From Gammaproteobacteria bacterium (lineage in GTDB: Bacteria; Pseudomonadota; Gammaproteobacteria; Pseudomonadales; Azotimanducaceae_A): 64,000 nt of DNA. Made by a program: the position numbers and the translations under genes. The stretch spans positions 291,909 to 355,908 of the forward strand of contig DUAT01000057.1 in assembly GCA_012960755.1 (NCBI GenBank), read 5' to 3'. Position 1 is the first letter of the stretch. Every line of letters begins with the position of its first letter. The notes under the pieces were generated by a model that saw only the letters and a list, made by a program, of their open reading frames with translations, ran no database searches and was not told where the DNA came from. This document shows positions 1-7,986 of the stretch, one piece after another.

Positions 1-1
1 C

Positions 2-1495
2 GATGCCGCCGTTGCGGCAGCCCTGGACCTGATCGGCACCTTCTCCCAGGGAAAAATGGATCCGGAAATGTTCGCGCTTTATTCACCGGGTGCGAAGATC
101 TACAAGAATCTCTGGGAAAAGGTAATCGATGACGCTGAAGCTTTTAATAATCCAGGACATTTTACCGCCCTGATTGGTTTTGAGTGGACCTCCCTGATCA
201 GGGGCGCCAATATGCATCGAGTTGTCATCATGCGAGATGGCCCGACCCGGGCACGCCAGGTGGTCCCCTATACGACCCAGGCCCCTGTTGGCTCGCCGGA
301 CCCGCGGGACCTGTGGAAATACATGAACAACTACGAGCAGTCAACACAGGGTGAAATCCTCGCCATTGCTCACAATGGCAATCTTTCCAACGGCATTATG
401 TTCCCGCTCAAGGCGCAGTGGAATGGCAGGAAGCTGGACAAGACTTATGTCAAACAGCGAATCAAGTGGGAGCCACTGTACGAAATTACCCAGATAAAAG
501 GTGATGGTGAAACACATCCATTCCTTTCTCCGGACGATGAGTTCGCTGATTATGAAAACTGGGCTATCGGCAACCTGGATGTTTCTGAGGCGAAAACCGA
601 TGACATGCTTGCTGGTGAGTACGCCCGCGAAGCGCTAAAACAAGGCTTGCTCATCGAAAAACGCCTGGGTACCAACCCATACAAATTTGGGGTCCTGGGT
701 GCCACCGACAGTCATACTTCCCTTACCACCGCTGAAGAGGATAATTTTTTTGGTAAGCACACCGGATATGAACCCAAGGCTAACAGGATGAGCCACCCGT
801 TTATGGAAAATGAAAACGGCGTCATCATGGGATGGCAAATGGTTGCATCAGGGCTCGGCGCCGTGTGGGCAACAGAAAACACCAGAGCGGCAATCTTCGA
901 TGCGATGCAGCGTAAGGAAGTCTACGGCACCACCGGTCCGCGCATGACCGTCAGATTATTTGGTGGTTGGGACTTTTCGGCGCAGGACCTGAATTCCCGC
1001 ATGCCGGTACGACTTGGGTATGAAAAAGGCGTGCCTATGGGGGGTGACATGCTCGCCATGCCGACAGGAGCAGGTGCACCGGGTTTTATGGTTTACGCAT
1101 TGCGTGATCCGATGGGAGCCAACCTGGACCGAATTCAAATCGTCAAAGGCTGGCTGGACGCGAAAGGTAATACAAAAGAGAAAGTCTATGATGTCAGCTG
1201 GTCAGGTGATTGAATGCCCGTCGATGGCAAACTACCTCCCGTTGGTAACACGGTGGACGTGGCAAATGCGAACTGGACCAATACAATCGGCGCTGCGGAG
1301 CTTGGTGTGGTTTGGACAGACCCTGATTTCAACCCCGGGCAAAAGTCATTCTACTACGCAAGAGTGCTCGAAATTCCAACACCACGATGGTCTACTTATG
1401 ATGCGTTCAGGTTCGGTGTTGATATACCAAAAGGTGCCCCGACTTCCACCCAGGAAAGAGCATACACTTCTGCGATCTGGTATACGCCAGAGTAG
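2..1495 (+). pseudogene. DUF3604 family protein, 5' end cut by window, broken by an in-frame TGA
   Basis: The reading frame is open from base 2, so the true start lies before the window. The product matches DUF3604, a family of large, probably metal-binding proteins of unknown function; the motifs [34 protein letters not shown] and IEIPTPRW are recognisable. The frame stops at TGA 1211-1213, then continues in the same frame for 93 more codons to 1495. That continuation carries the expected end of the family ([32 protein letters not shown]). From memory, homologues have Arg at the stop, so a single CGA-to-TGA change explains the break. Either the gene is inactivated or this is a base-call error. 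An ATG directly after the stop could restart only a small C-terminal piece. The gene converges on the minus-strand amidohydrolase. Confidence 0.85.
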
Positions 1496-1568
1496 TAGAG
1501 CGGCAATGGGAAGACGAATAGCCTTAATTACAACTCTGGTAAAATTACCGATTGGCGAATGCCGTCAG

Positions 1569-2729
1569 TTACTGCAACTGATACAGCGCCTTAACATTAC
1601 CCGACGTGATCTTCTCCCGATCAACATCTGATACTCCCTCGAAGATTTCATCGAGAACTTCCATGGAACAGGGCCAGGTCGAATCGACATGAGGGTAATC
1701 AGACCCCCACATCAGATTGTCGACGCCGATAATTTCCCGGGTCAGGATGGCTGGTCTGTCATCTTCAATCGTGGCATAGAACTGGCGGCGCCAGACATCA
1801 TGGGGGCGTTCACCAGTGAATTCCTGCAACTTGAACCTGAACTCCCGTAAAACGCCTTGGTCCACCCTGTCTAACCATTGCGCGATCCATCCGGCGTTAA
1901 ATTCACTGACGACAAACTTGAGGTTGGGATGTTTCTTCGCAACACCTCGGCACATGAGCTCGATAATCGTTCTCTGTATGGTAGCTGGTGCATTGGCATA
2001 GTCGAAAACTGAATCCCGATTGACTGCCTTCGAACGGTACTGGGGTGGTAAGTAGGAATTAGTCCCGACATGCATGGAAAGGGGGAAACTAGCTTCTTCC
2101 GCAATTGACCAGATCCGTTCGTAACATGGATCCTGGTAAGGTCTGTCTACGGGGGACGATGCTGGAATACATCCACCCTTGTAGCCTTTTTTGATCACTC
2201 GTTCGAGTTCTGTTGCGGCCGAGTCCGGGTCTTGTATCGGTATCACGGCCAACCCGAATAATCGACCCCTGGCCGCAGCGGCGTAGTCATAGAGCCAGTC
2301 GTTGTAATTCTTCTGGCAGGCCACCAACAGGTCCAGATTTTCAAAACTGAACAACCCAAAGAAACCAGGGTACAGGAATTCTGCTTCTACTCCGTCAATT
2401 TCCTGGTCTTCGTGGCGAAACGCACCATCGCGAATACCCGTGCGCAATCCATCGTAGCCCTTCACTAGAAGCGCCTGGGCCTCGGGATCAGTTATGTCAT
2501 CAACTTCAGGTTTATGGCCTTTTCTGCGCTGGACATTCTCACGATGCCGTAAGCCAGCCCAGCCCATGCGTTTGCGGATTCCTTTTTTGCCTTTTGCCGG
2601 GATAACAATGGCATCCTCCAGCGTACCGGCATTGATGACCCTTGGTGCATCATCACCAAACCTGTCTGCTAACCCGGTAAATACTGCCTCTGCTTCGACG
2701 ACATGTGAATCTGCGGAAATTGCTCTCAT
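1569..2729 (-). CDS. amidohydrolase-2 family metal-dependent hydrolase
   Basis: 386-residue TIM-barrel hydrolase of the amidohydrolase-2 (ACMSD/decarboxylase-like) group. Visible metal or active-site motifs are the N-terminal ADSH (D-x-H type), SMHVG in the middle, VVSEFNAGW, and the C-terminal WGSDYPHVDSTWP, whose Asp is the usual catalytic residue. No signal peptide, so cytoplasmic. The ATG at 2729 has a good ribosome site (AAAGGA about 8 bases upstream). It is the last gene of a minus-strand run after two PhyH-type dioxygenases, with a gap of only 36 bases, so the three are probably co-transcribed and act on the same compound. The substrate cannot be named. A second enzyme of this subfamily lies at 59433-60548. 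Confidence 0.9.
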   Translation of the reverse strand: MRAISADSHVVEAEAVFTGLADRFGDDAPRVINAGTLEDAIVIPAKGKKGIRKRMGWAGLRHRENVQRRKGHKPEVDDITDPEAQALLVKGYDGLRTGIRDGAFRHEDQEIDGVEAEFLYPGFFGLFSFENLDLLVACQKNYNDWLYDYAAAARGRLFGLAVIPIQDPDSAATELERVIKKGYKGGCIPASSPVDRPYQDPCYERIWSIAEEASFPLSMHVGTNSYLPPQYRSKAVNRDSVFDYANAPATIQRTIIELMCRGVAKKHPNLKFVVSEFNAGWIAQWLDRVDQGVLREFRFKLQEFTGERPHDVWRRQFYATIEDDRPAILTREIIGVDNLMWGSDYPHVDSTWPCSMEVLDEIFEGVSDVDREKITSGNVKALYQLQ

Positions 2730-2765
2730 TTTTATGTTCCTTTACTTTTTAAGCGCTGCATGACG

Positions 2766-3788
2766 TTATACTTTCCAACTCGCCCACATATCTTCGCTGA
2801 CCCGCTGATCGTTCCGGAAAAGCTTGGTGTCTTTGAACCATTCATACTGACCTAACCGTCGATGCTCGGCCTCAGTGACCGTGCTACGGTCGTGGGTAAA
2901 GTCAGAGAAGACCGCCCAGCGGATATCCTCACCAATGTGGATACCCGATGTGTGAACCAAACGACCATGCCAGAAAATACACGCGCCTTTTTCAGCGACG
3001 AGTTCCAGTGGCTCGATCTGCTCTGCCACGCTTTGTATGCTGTCATCAAATGAATCCAGAGGCGACCAGTTCGCCTCAAATTCATGCTGCTGGAACATTA
3101 TCTTGTGGCTGCCGGGATACACAGTGAATCCACCGTTACGCGGGCTGACGTCATCAAGGGAGGCACATACATTCAGCTGCTGGCAGACTTGATCTGTATG
3201 CGGCCCCAGGGACGACCCAGTGAGTCTTTTTTTACCTGTTGGGTCTTTCGCATTTCTGGTGGGGAAGATTGCGTACACACCACGGGTACTCACATTCGGT
3301 TTCAGGTTCTCGCCCAGTAAGTGCTCAACAATCAACCTTACCTTCTGATCTCTCGGCAAGAGGGTCGCCAGGTAATCTGCGTCGTAAATATCATGCATCT
3401 TAACAATCCGACCATAATGTTCTATGGGTTGTCGCCCCTCATAAGGTCCGCTGGTGGGTAATGGTTCCATTTCGGCCCATTGAGGGTTCAACCATGAACT
3501 CTGTTCCTGCCGGGAAAGCTGCCAGCCAGACCCTTTTCGAATGGGGACAAAATCAAGCAGATGACGCCAGGCTTCACCAAGAGAGACGGTAAGCTTTTCT
3601 GGATCAAGCAGCTTTTTTTTGACGAGGAAACCATTCTCTTTGAAGAACTCGATCTCGGCACTCGACAGCACTTGTCCGGATTCAGTCAGGTCTGGCATCG
3701 TAAACACAACGCTGAGTTTTTGCTTCTTTCGCTGTTGTCTTATGCGGTCGAGCCGTTCCTGATCTAGCTGGTTTTGAGACAAAACCAT
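2766..3788 (-). CDS. phytanoyl-CoA dioxygenase (PhyH) family protein
   Basis: 340-residue Fe(II)/2-oxoglutarate oxygenase of the PhyH family. The facial triad is visible: HTD in the segment LGPHTDQ, a distal His in RLVHTSG, and a following Arg (DIRWAVFSDF) expected to bind 2-oxoglutarate. An N-terminal helix (EIEFFKENGFLVKKKLL) is typical of the fold. The ATG at 3788 is supported by a strong AGGAGG 8 bases upstream. Only 24 bases separate it from the stop of the upstream PhyH gene, so the two are in one operon with the amidohydrolase downstream. PhyH enzymes hydroxylate or halogenate varied lipids, amino acids and secondary metabolites; nothing here fixes the substrate. Confidence 0.9.
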   Translation of the reverse strand: MVLSQNQLDQERLDRIRQQRKKQKLSVVFTMPDLTESGQVLSSAEIEFFKENGFLVKKKLLDPEKLTVSLGEAWRHLLDFVPIRKGSGWQLSRQEQSSWLNPQWAEMEPLPTSGPYEGRQPIEHYGRIVKMHDIYDADYLATLLPRDQKVRLIVEHLLGENLKPNVSTRGVYAIFPTRNAKDPTGKKRLTGSSLGPHTDQVCQQLNVCASLDDVSPRNGGFTVYPGSHKIMFQQHEFEANWSPLDSFDDSIQSVAEQIEPLELVAEKGACIFWHGRLVHTSGIHIGEDIRWAVFSDFTHDRSTVTEAEHRRLGQYEWFKDTKLFRNDQRVSEDMWASWKV

Positions 3789-3812
3789 TGCTGAGTCCTC
3801 CTGATGGAAAAT

Positions 3813-4886
3813 CTATCTGCGCATGTTTACCAACTGCTGCATACCATCCCACTCCTGCCAGTGATCGCACAGTTTATCGATCGAGGTTTCCCAGGGATTA
3901 TAGTGGCCTGGGTACTCGAGAAACTGGCCAAAATAGCCTCGATCAGGGTGGTCACTGACGCCATGACCGAGGCGGCGGGTTCCCTCGTGGGGGCTGTCTT
4001 CACGCAGGCGCCGAATACGAAAATAGACATTCATGCGCGCATTGGGACCAAGGTTGGGTGTCGCTGTATGGGGACAACTGTGCATGGCAATCACCGCATC
4101 GCCTTGATCCAGCAGCACAGGTGTTAACTCGGGCCAAGGCCAGTTTTTTGCTGGCGTTTTTTCCTGCGACCTTTGCCGTGCTTTGATTCGAACCGACTCG
4201 GGCAGGCCGTTCATATAAGGACATCCATTGGCGGCTATTTTGATGCGAGGCCATTCGAAACCTTCCGGGCCGATCACACCACCTTTATCTCGTTGTTGCC
4301 GAAACGCTAACTCGACATCCTCATGCATACCTTTCAAAACACCTAGTTGGCCGTTCCCGGGCTCTAACTGGTCATTGAGGCACACGCCAACCAGCGCCGT
4401 GTAACTGCCAATGGAAATTCCCCGATCCGGGTCCAGCCACAATTGCCCATCGTTGGTGCCGCGGCGGTCATCGTTTTCTCCAAAGTATCGGGCGGCATCA
4501 ATCGGGCGGCCGGTTTCCTTATCAATATCATCTTCAAGTTGCGGAATCACGCCGCTCCAGCTTCCATCGACATGGGTGCCGGGGGTGCCGCCAAGGTCAT
4601 CGAAACCGGGTGTTACAGCAACTTGCGAACTGATAACCGGTGGATAGGGTCCCATCTCATTTCGCATCAGGTCGGCAAGGCAAGTGTCACTGAACAGGCT
4701 CAGGACAGCCTCGTGCCCGGCGAGTTCTGCTGGTGCAAGTAAGCGCCGCTCATTTTCAGGCACCCCGGCAGTAATTACCTCACGGGCTCTCAGACTTATG
4801 TCTGCCGGTATTGCGTTTTTTATCACGATGAATCCATCGCGAATAAACTGCTCTTTTTGTTCCGCCGTGAATTCTGTTTGCGCCAT
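3813..4886 (-). CDS. phytanoyl-CoA dioxygenase (PhyH) family protein
   Basis: 357-residue PhyH-type Fe(II)/2-oxoglutarate oxygenase. Metal-binding HVD lies in GTHVDGSW; the distal His is in MHSCPHTATPN, followed by an Arg-containing strand (NARMNVYFRIRR). The frame stays open to a GTG at 4958, which would add a hydrophobic, signal-like 24-residue leader. I chose ATG 4886 because it has GAGGA 7 bases upstream, its protein begins with the usual helix (EFTAEQKEQFIRDGFIVI), and the extra leader is encoded by copies of a non-coding 37-bp-period repeat (4916-4970). It is the first gene of the minus-strand PhyH-PhyH-amidohydrolase run. The exact start remains uncertain. Confidence 0.88.
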   Translation of the reverse strand: MAQTEFTAEQKEQFIRDGFIVIKNAIPADISLRAREVITAGVPENERRLLAPAELAGHEAVLSLFSDTCLADLMRNEMGPYPPVISSQVAVTPGFDDLGGTPGTHVDGSWSGVIPQLEDDIDKETGRPIDAARYFGENDDRRGTNDGQLWLDPDRGISIGSYTALVGVCLNDQLEPGNGQLGVLKGMHEDVELAFRQQRDKGGVIGPEGFEWPRIKIAANGCPYMNGLPESVRIKARQRSQEKTPAKNWPWPELTPVLLDQGDAVIAMHSCPHTATPNLGPNARMNVYFRIRRLREDSPHEGTRRLGHGVSDHPDRGYFGQFLEYPGHYNPWETSIDKLCDHWQEWDGMQQLVNMRR

Positions 4887-4915
4887 ACTTTCCTCAATGC
4901 CAGCCGCTAAGCTCA

Positions 4916-4970
4916 GGACACCCATCAACAAGATACAGGACAAAAGAGTATGGGACACCCATTAATTTTC
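4916..4970 (-). repeat. two copies of a 37-bp-period repeat with core AATGGGTGTCC
   Basis: On the minus strand the motif GGGTGTCC preceded by TTGAT or TTAAT occurs twice, its plus-strand forms starting at 4916 and 4953, exactly 37 bases apart. The same core AATTAATGGGTGTCC and the same 37-base period recur on the plus strand at 6980-7050. The two clusters are therefore inverted relative to each other and flank 2 kb holding a secreted amidohydrolase and a transposase remnant. This copy runs into the possible N-terminal extension of the PhyH gene. Confidence 0.65.
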
Positions 4971-5010
4971 AAACGCATAAAGCCGGTGAGCAAGGAATAA
5001 AACACTTTCG

Positions 5011-5020
5011 TACGATCGTA
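5011..5020. promoter_or_regulatory. 10-bp palindrome upstream of amidohydrolase gene
   Basis: TACGATCGTA is a perfect palindrome in the 261-base divergent region between the PhyH operon and the secreted amidohydrolase. A nearby partial echo (TATCGTG, CGATATCG) suggests a possible operator, but 10-bp palindromes also arise by chance and no regulator gene is adjacent. Confidence 0.25.
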
Positions 5021-5147
5021 TCGTGTGTCGTGCCGATATCGTTTTATCTTGTTGGAAATTTACGATTAGTTCATGCTTCCAGTAATTGTCAGGACAACCC
5101 GACTAGCTCAGTCTTTTTAATAACAGCAGAAAACGCCAGGGGCTAAC

Positions 5148-6455
5148 ATGAATCTCAAAAAAGTAACAAAACCGCTATGGCTACTCGTGACCTTACTGGC
5201 ATATCTGCCCGCCAATGCCGGTGACACAGGCGAAATAACCGCCCTGGTCGGTGCGCAGATTATAGATGGTATCCATTCCAAGGCCTTGAAACAGAATGTG
5301 GTACTGATTGAGGCGGATCGCATTGTTGATATCGTTGAAAGGTCAGCGATTCCGACTGGCGCGCGAATCGTTGATTTACAGGGTGCCACCTTGCTACCGG
5401 GCTTGATTGACAGCCACGCCCACCCGATGATGAGTGGCGACGACTACCAGAGTCTTCATGTTCAGAAATCCTCCGCGTACAAAGCACTTAAGGGCTTCAA
5501 AGCCATGGAAAACCTGTTGAATGCTGGATGGACAACTTTGCGAGTCGCAGGTGATGCCGATGTGTACTATGGCAACCAAGACATCAGAAAGCTTATCGAC
5601 GAGGGCGTATTAACCGGCCCGCGCATTTTTGGTGCTGCTCATTATTTGTCTATCACCGGTGGCGGTGGTGACATCAACTACTATTCCCCTGAACAACACC
5701 CTATTGCCGATGGCCTGATAGTTGATGGAGTAGAAGAGATTCGAAAAGCAATTCGAACCGAAGCTAAATACGGAGCCGATTGGATCAAAGTGCTGGTGAC
5801 CGGTGCGTTTATGTCGGTTGGAGATAACCCCAAATCCGTGCAGTTTTCAGAGGAAGAATTCCGCGCACTGGTTGCAGAAGCCACTCGTCAGGGTATGCCG
5901 ATTATGGCTCACGCCCACGCTGCAGAAGGAATTAAAATGGCGGTAAAACTCGGGGTTCGCTCTATTGAGCATGGTACTTACATGGATGACGAGGCCATAG
6001 AGTTGATGCGAGAACACGGTACCTTTCTAGTCCCCACAATTTACGTTGGGGACTATTACAACGACCCGAGAAACAATCTTCGCCAGCAGGCAGTATTCGA
6101 CGACTTTACAAAGACCTATCGCCGCACATTTCTCGACTACGTCGGTAAAGCGCATCGTGCTGGAGTTAAAGTGGTAGTTGGGGTTGACCTCGGCGGATAC
6201 GACTACGACCCGACCGTCTATGTTCGCGAATTGGGAGTGCTTATGGAAGCTGGGATGAGCGCCATGGACGCTATTCAGGCCGCAACAAGCGTACCTGCGG
6301 AAATGTTGAATCAAAAAGGCCGTATTGGCACCATTGAAAAAGGTGCACTGGCAGACGTCATTGCCGTGCCCGGTGACCCGCTGAGAAACATTGCCGAACT
6401 GGAGCGAGTTGACTTTGTTATGACGAATGGCGTGATACGAAAGAACTCTTTTTGA
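5148..6455 (+). CDS. secreted imidazolonepropionase/prolidase-like amidohydrolase
   Basis: 435 residues with a clear signal peptide (basic MNLKK, hydrophobic core, cleavage near NAGDTG), so periplasmic or secreted. Family features of amidohydrolase-1 enzymes (Xaa-Pro dipeptidase/imidazolonepropionase-like) appear in order: [10 protein letters not shown] (HxH), [10 protein letters not shown] with the Lys usually carbamylated, [16 protein letters not shown], and a late VGVDLGG where the catalytic Asp is expected. The C-terminal [17 protein letters not shown] completes the usual small beta domain. The start is ATG 5148, preceded by an AGGGG-like ribosome site. The gene stands alone between inverted repeat clusters at 4.9 and 7.0 kb and is followed tail-to-tail by a transposase remnant. 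The family includes dipeptidases and organophosphate or carbamate hydrolases; the substrate is unknown. Confidence 0.9.
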   Translation: MNLKKVTKPLWLLVTLLAYLPANAGDTGEITALVGAQIIDGIHSKALKQNVVLIEADRIVDIVERSAIPTGARIVDLQGATLLPGLIDSHAHPMMSGDDYQSLHVQKSSAYKALKGFKAMENLLNAGWTTLRVAGDADVYYGNQDIRKLIDEGVLTGPRIFGAAHYLSITGGGGDINYYSPEQHPIADGLIVDGVEEIRKAIRTEAKYGADWIKVLVTGAFMSVGDNPKSVQFSEEEFRALVAEATRQGMPIMAHAHAAEGIKMAVKLGVRSIEHGTYMDDEAIELMREHGTFLVPTIYVGDYYNDPRNNLRQQAVFDDFTKTYRRTFLDYVGKAHRAGVKVVVGVDLGGYDYDPTVYVRELGVLMEAGMSAMDAIQAATSVPAEMLNQKGRIGTIEKGALADVIAVPGDPLRNIAELERVDFVMTNGVIRKNSF

Positions 6456-6474
6456 CTGGCAGCAGACGGATTTA

Positions 6475-6910
6475 GTTGGAAGAGAGAATCAAACCTGCAG
6501 ATGTTGGGATCTGGTTCTGATCCAGCACTGGCCAATCTCTTTAACGGCCTTATCAATGCTTCCTGACTACTTTCCTTTGTCCGCTTCGCCAGAGAAGTGT
6601 GTTCTGCTTTGGTGACTTCATCGGTCACGCCAGCGCGAACGGGATTCAGATCAACATAGACCATGCAGCCAAGGATTGCGTTTTCATCCAGTAACCGTTG
6701 CGACTGAAACCTGCTCTCCCAGAACCTACCCTTGCAACCATCTTCCTTGTTCGAGAGTCGCGCAAGTGGTTCATTGATAAAACGCATCAGCCAGGAGAGC
6801 GATCCCAGTCGTTCTCGAAGTAATGCAAGCCGAGCCCCGTCTTCAAGCATGGCCGCCTTTCTTATCGCCGCCAGTTTCACCGCATCATGATGTGACTGCT
6901 TGTAAGGGCA
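6475..6910 (-). pseudogene. remnant of a REP-associated (IS200-like Y1) transposase
   Basis: The minus-strand frame encodes the C-terminal half of a RAYT-type transposase: [24 protein letters not shown], then GRFWESRF, then [12 protein letters not shown], all hallmarks of this family. The N-terminal catalytic domain with the HUH motif and Tyr is missing: upstream of the segment reading [11 protein letters not shown] the frame hits a stop and homology ends. The open frame happens to run on antisense into the amidohydrolase gene to 6311, which I exclude. It sits beside a cluster of 37-bp-period repeats at 6980-7050, the kind of short repeat such transposases act on. It is a dead fragment. Confidence 0.75.
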
Positions 6911-6958
6911 TCGCTATATATCTAGCTTCACGAAGTGATCTGTTCCAGATTTAACGGC

Positions 6959-7050
6959 TGTCCTGGTTTTTGATCTGGCTTTTGTGGTAAGAATTAATGG
7001 ATGTCCTGGATTTTGTTTTTGTGGTGAGAATTAATGGGTGTCCTGGATTT
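6959..7050 (+). repeat. 37-bp-period repeat, two full copies plus a partial
   Basis: Two near-identical 34-base units start at 6980 and 7017 (period 37) and differ at two A/G positions; their shared core is AATTAATGGRTGTCC followed by TGGATTT. A partial copy (TGTCCTGG) precedes them near 6959. The cluster is inverted relative to the copies at 4916-4970. It lies next to a RAYT transposase remnant, so a REP-like origin is likely. Confidence 0.7.
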
Positions 7051-7080
7051 GGGTTCCTGCCCTGGGAAGACCGAAAAAAG

Positions 7081-7809
7081 TTAATCCAGCAGCTTCTGCC
7101 GGATGCGGATGACTTGCTGCTCGGTTACGCCGATATGTTGTAAATAGCCTTCAACACTTTCGAAATTTTCAGTGAGAAATCCGAGCGTCAGCCCCATTGT
7201 TTCAGGGTCACATCCTTTCAGGTAAAATCCGGGTTGGTTCGGGTCAGCCTCCGGTGAGCTTAGGTATGCCGAAGTCAGGGCAAAGTCAGCGCATATCATT
7301 TCGTCGGGTACTCCGGCAATTGCCAACAACATCATCGATACCAGCCCGGTTCGATCCTTGCCTGACCTGCAATGATAAGCAAACCCATTTTCGGGAGTAT
7401 CGGCAATAGTGCTCATGATCCGGGCCATCACAAAACCGGACTTTATCAAGCCACTGCAATACAGATCAGCCAGTTTTACCGCAGGTGGGGCTCCTTTCGA
7501 GGTCGACCTGTAGGTATCAAATCGATCACCCCAAAAGTCATGAACAAGAAAATTAACGTCTCGCGACTCAAAAAATACGTTAGGCATCGCTTCGACTTCT
7601 TTTACCATACGAAGATCAATGACCGTGGTAATGCCATAGGCAATTAATTTTCGTTGATCTGCTACCGTTAGATGATCCATATCTCCAGAGCGTACAAACC
7701 GGCCCCATTTAGTCTTCACACCCTCCCGGGTTGAATAGCCTCCCAGATCTCGTATGTTTTCAGCGCTATCGATGCTGATTGCACGGTCAGCGTGTAGTGT
7801 TTCTTCCAT
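7081..7809 (-). CDS. tyrosine phosphatase family protein (dual-specificity-like)
   Basis: 242-residue protein of the bacterial tyrosine/serine phosphatase family (Y_phosphatase3). The family signature NIRDLGGY, then GRFVRSGDMDHL, then the CX5R loop HCRSGKDRTG with catalytic Cys and Arg are all present; DLRMVKEVE holds the conserved DLR. No signal peptide. The open frame extends to 7896, but I chose ATG 7809, preceded by GGAAAA, because the longer leader resembles no family member. Such enzymes dephosphorylate phosphotyrosine, phosphoserine or phosphoinositides. It is divergent from the D-aminoacylase-like gene at 7987, and nothing nearby identifies its target. Confidence 0.88.
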   Translation of the reverse strand: MEETLHADRAISIDSAENIRDLGGYSTREGVKTKWGRFVRSGDMDHLTVADQRKLIAYGITTVIDLRMVKEVEAMPNVFFESRDVNFLVHDFWGDRFDTYRSTSKGAPPAVKLADLYCSGLIKSGFVMARIMSTIADTPENGFAYHCRSGKDRTGLVSMMLLAIAGVPDEMICADFALTSAYLSSPEADPNQPGFYLKGCDPETMGLTLGFLTENFESVEGYLQHIGVTEQQVIRIRQKLLD

Positions 7810-7986
7810 CTCAATTTTCCGAAATTCGACATTCAAAGCGAACGAATAAAACACACCAGGCCATACTTCGCAAAAAAACTGTAAAAACGAAACCAATACC
7901 AGGAAAAAGCCGTCTTGAGGTTTACACCCCCAGGTTCTAGAATCAAAAGACCCTCACCTTAAGGAACAGCCCCCTGGAGAAGCCCA

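Noticed and set aside
1211..1213. Reading the DUF3604 TGA as selenocysteine
   Set aside because: Homologues have Arg, not Cys, at this place; there is no redox motif around it.
1014..1631. 205-codon plus-strand ORF
   Set aside because: It is out of frame with the clear DUF3604 coding sequence and has no protein-like pattern.
3804..4127. 107-codon ORF antisense to the PhyH gene
   Set aside because: Shadow of a well-supported gene on the other strand.
6959..7050. CRISPR-like array
   Set aside because: Only two full units with imperfect identity and a three-base gap; they adjoin a RAYT remnant.
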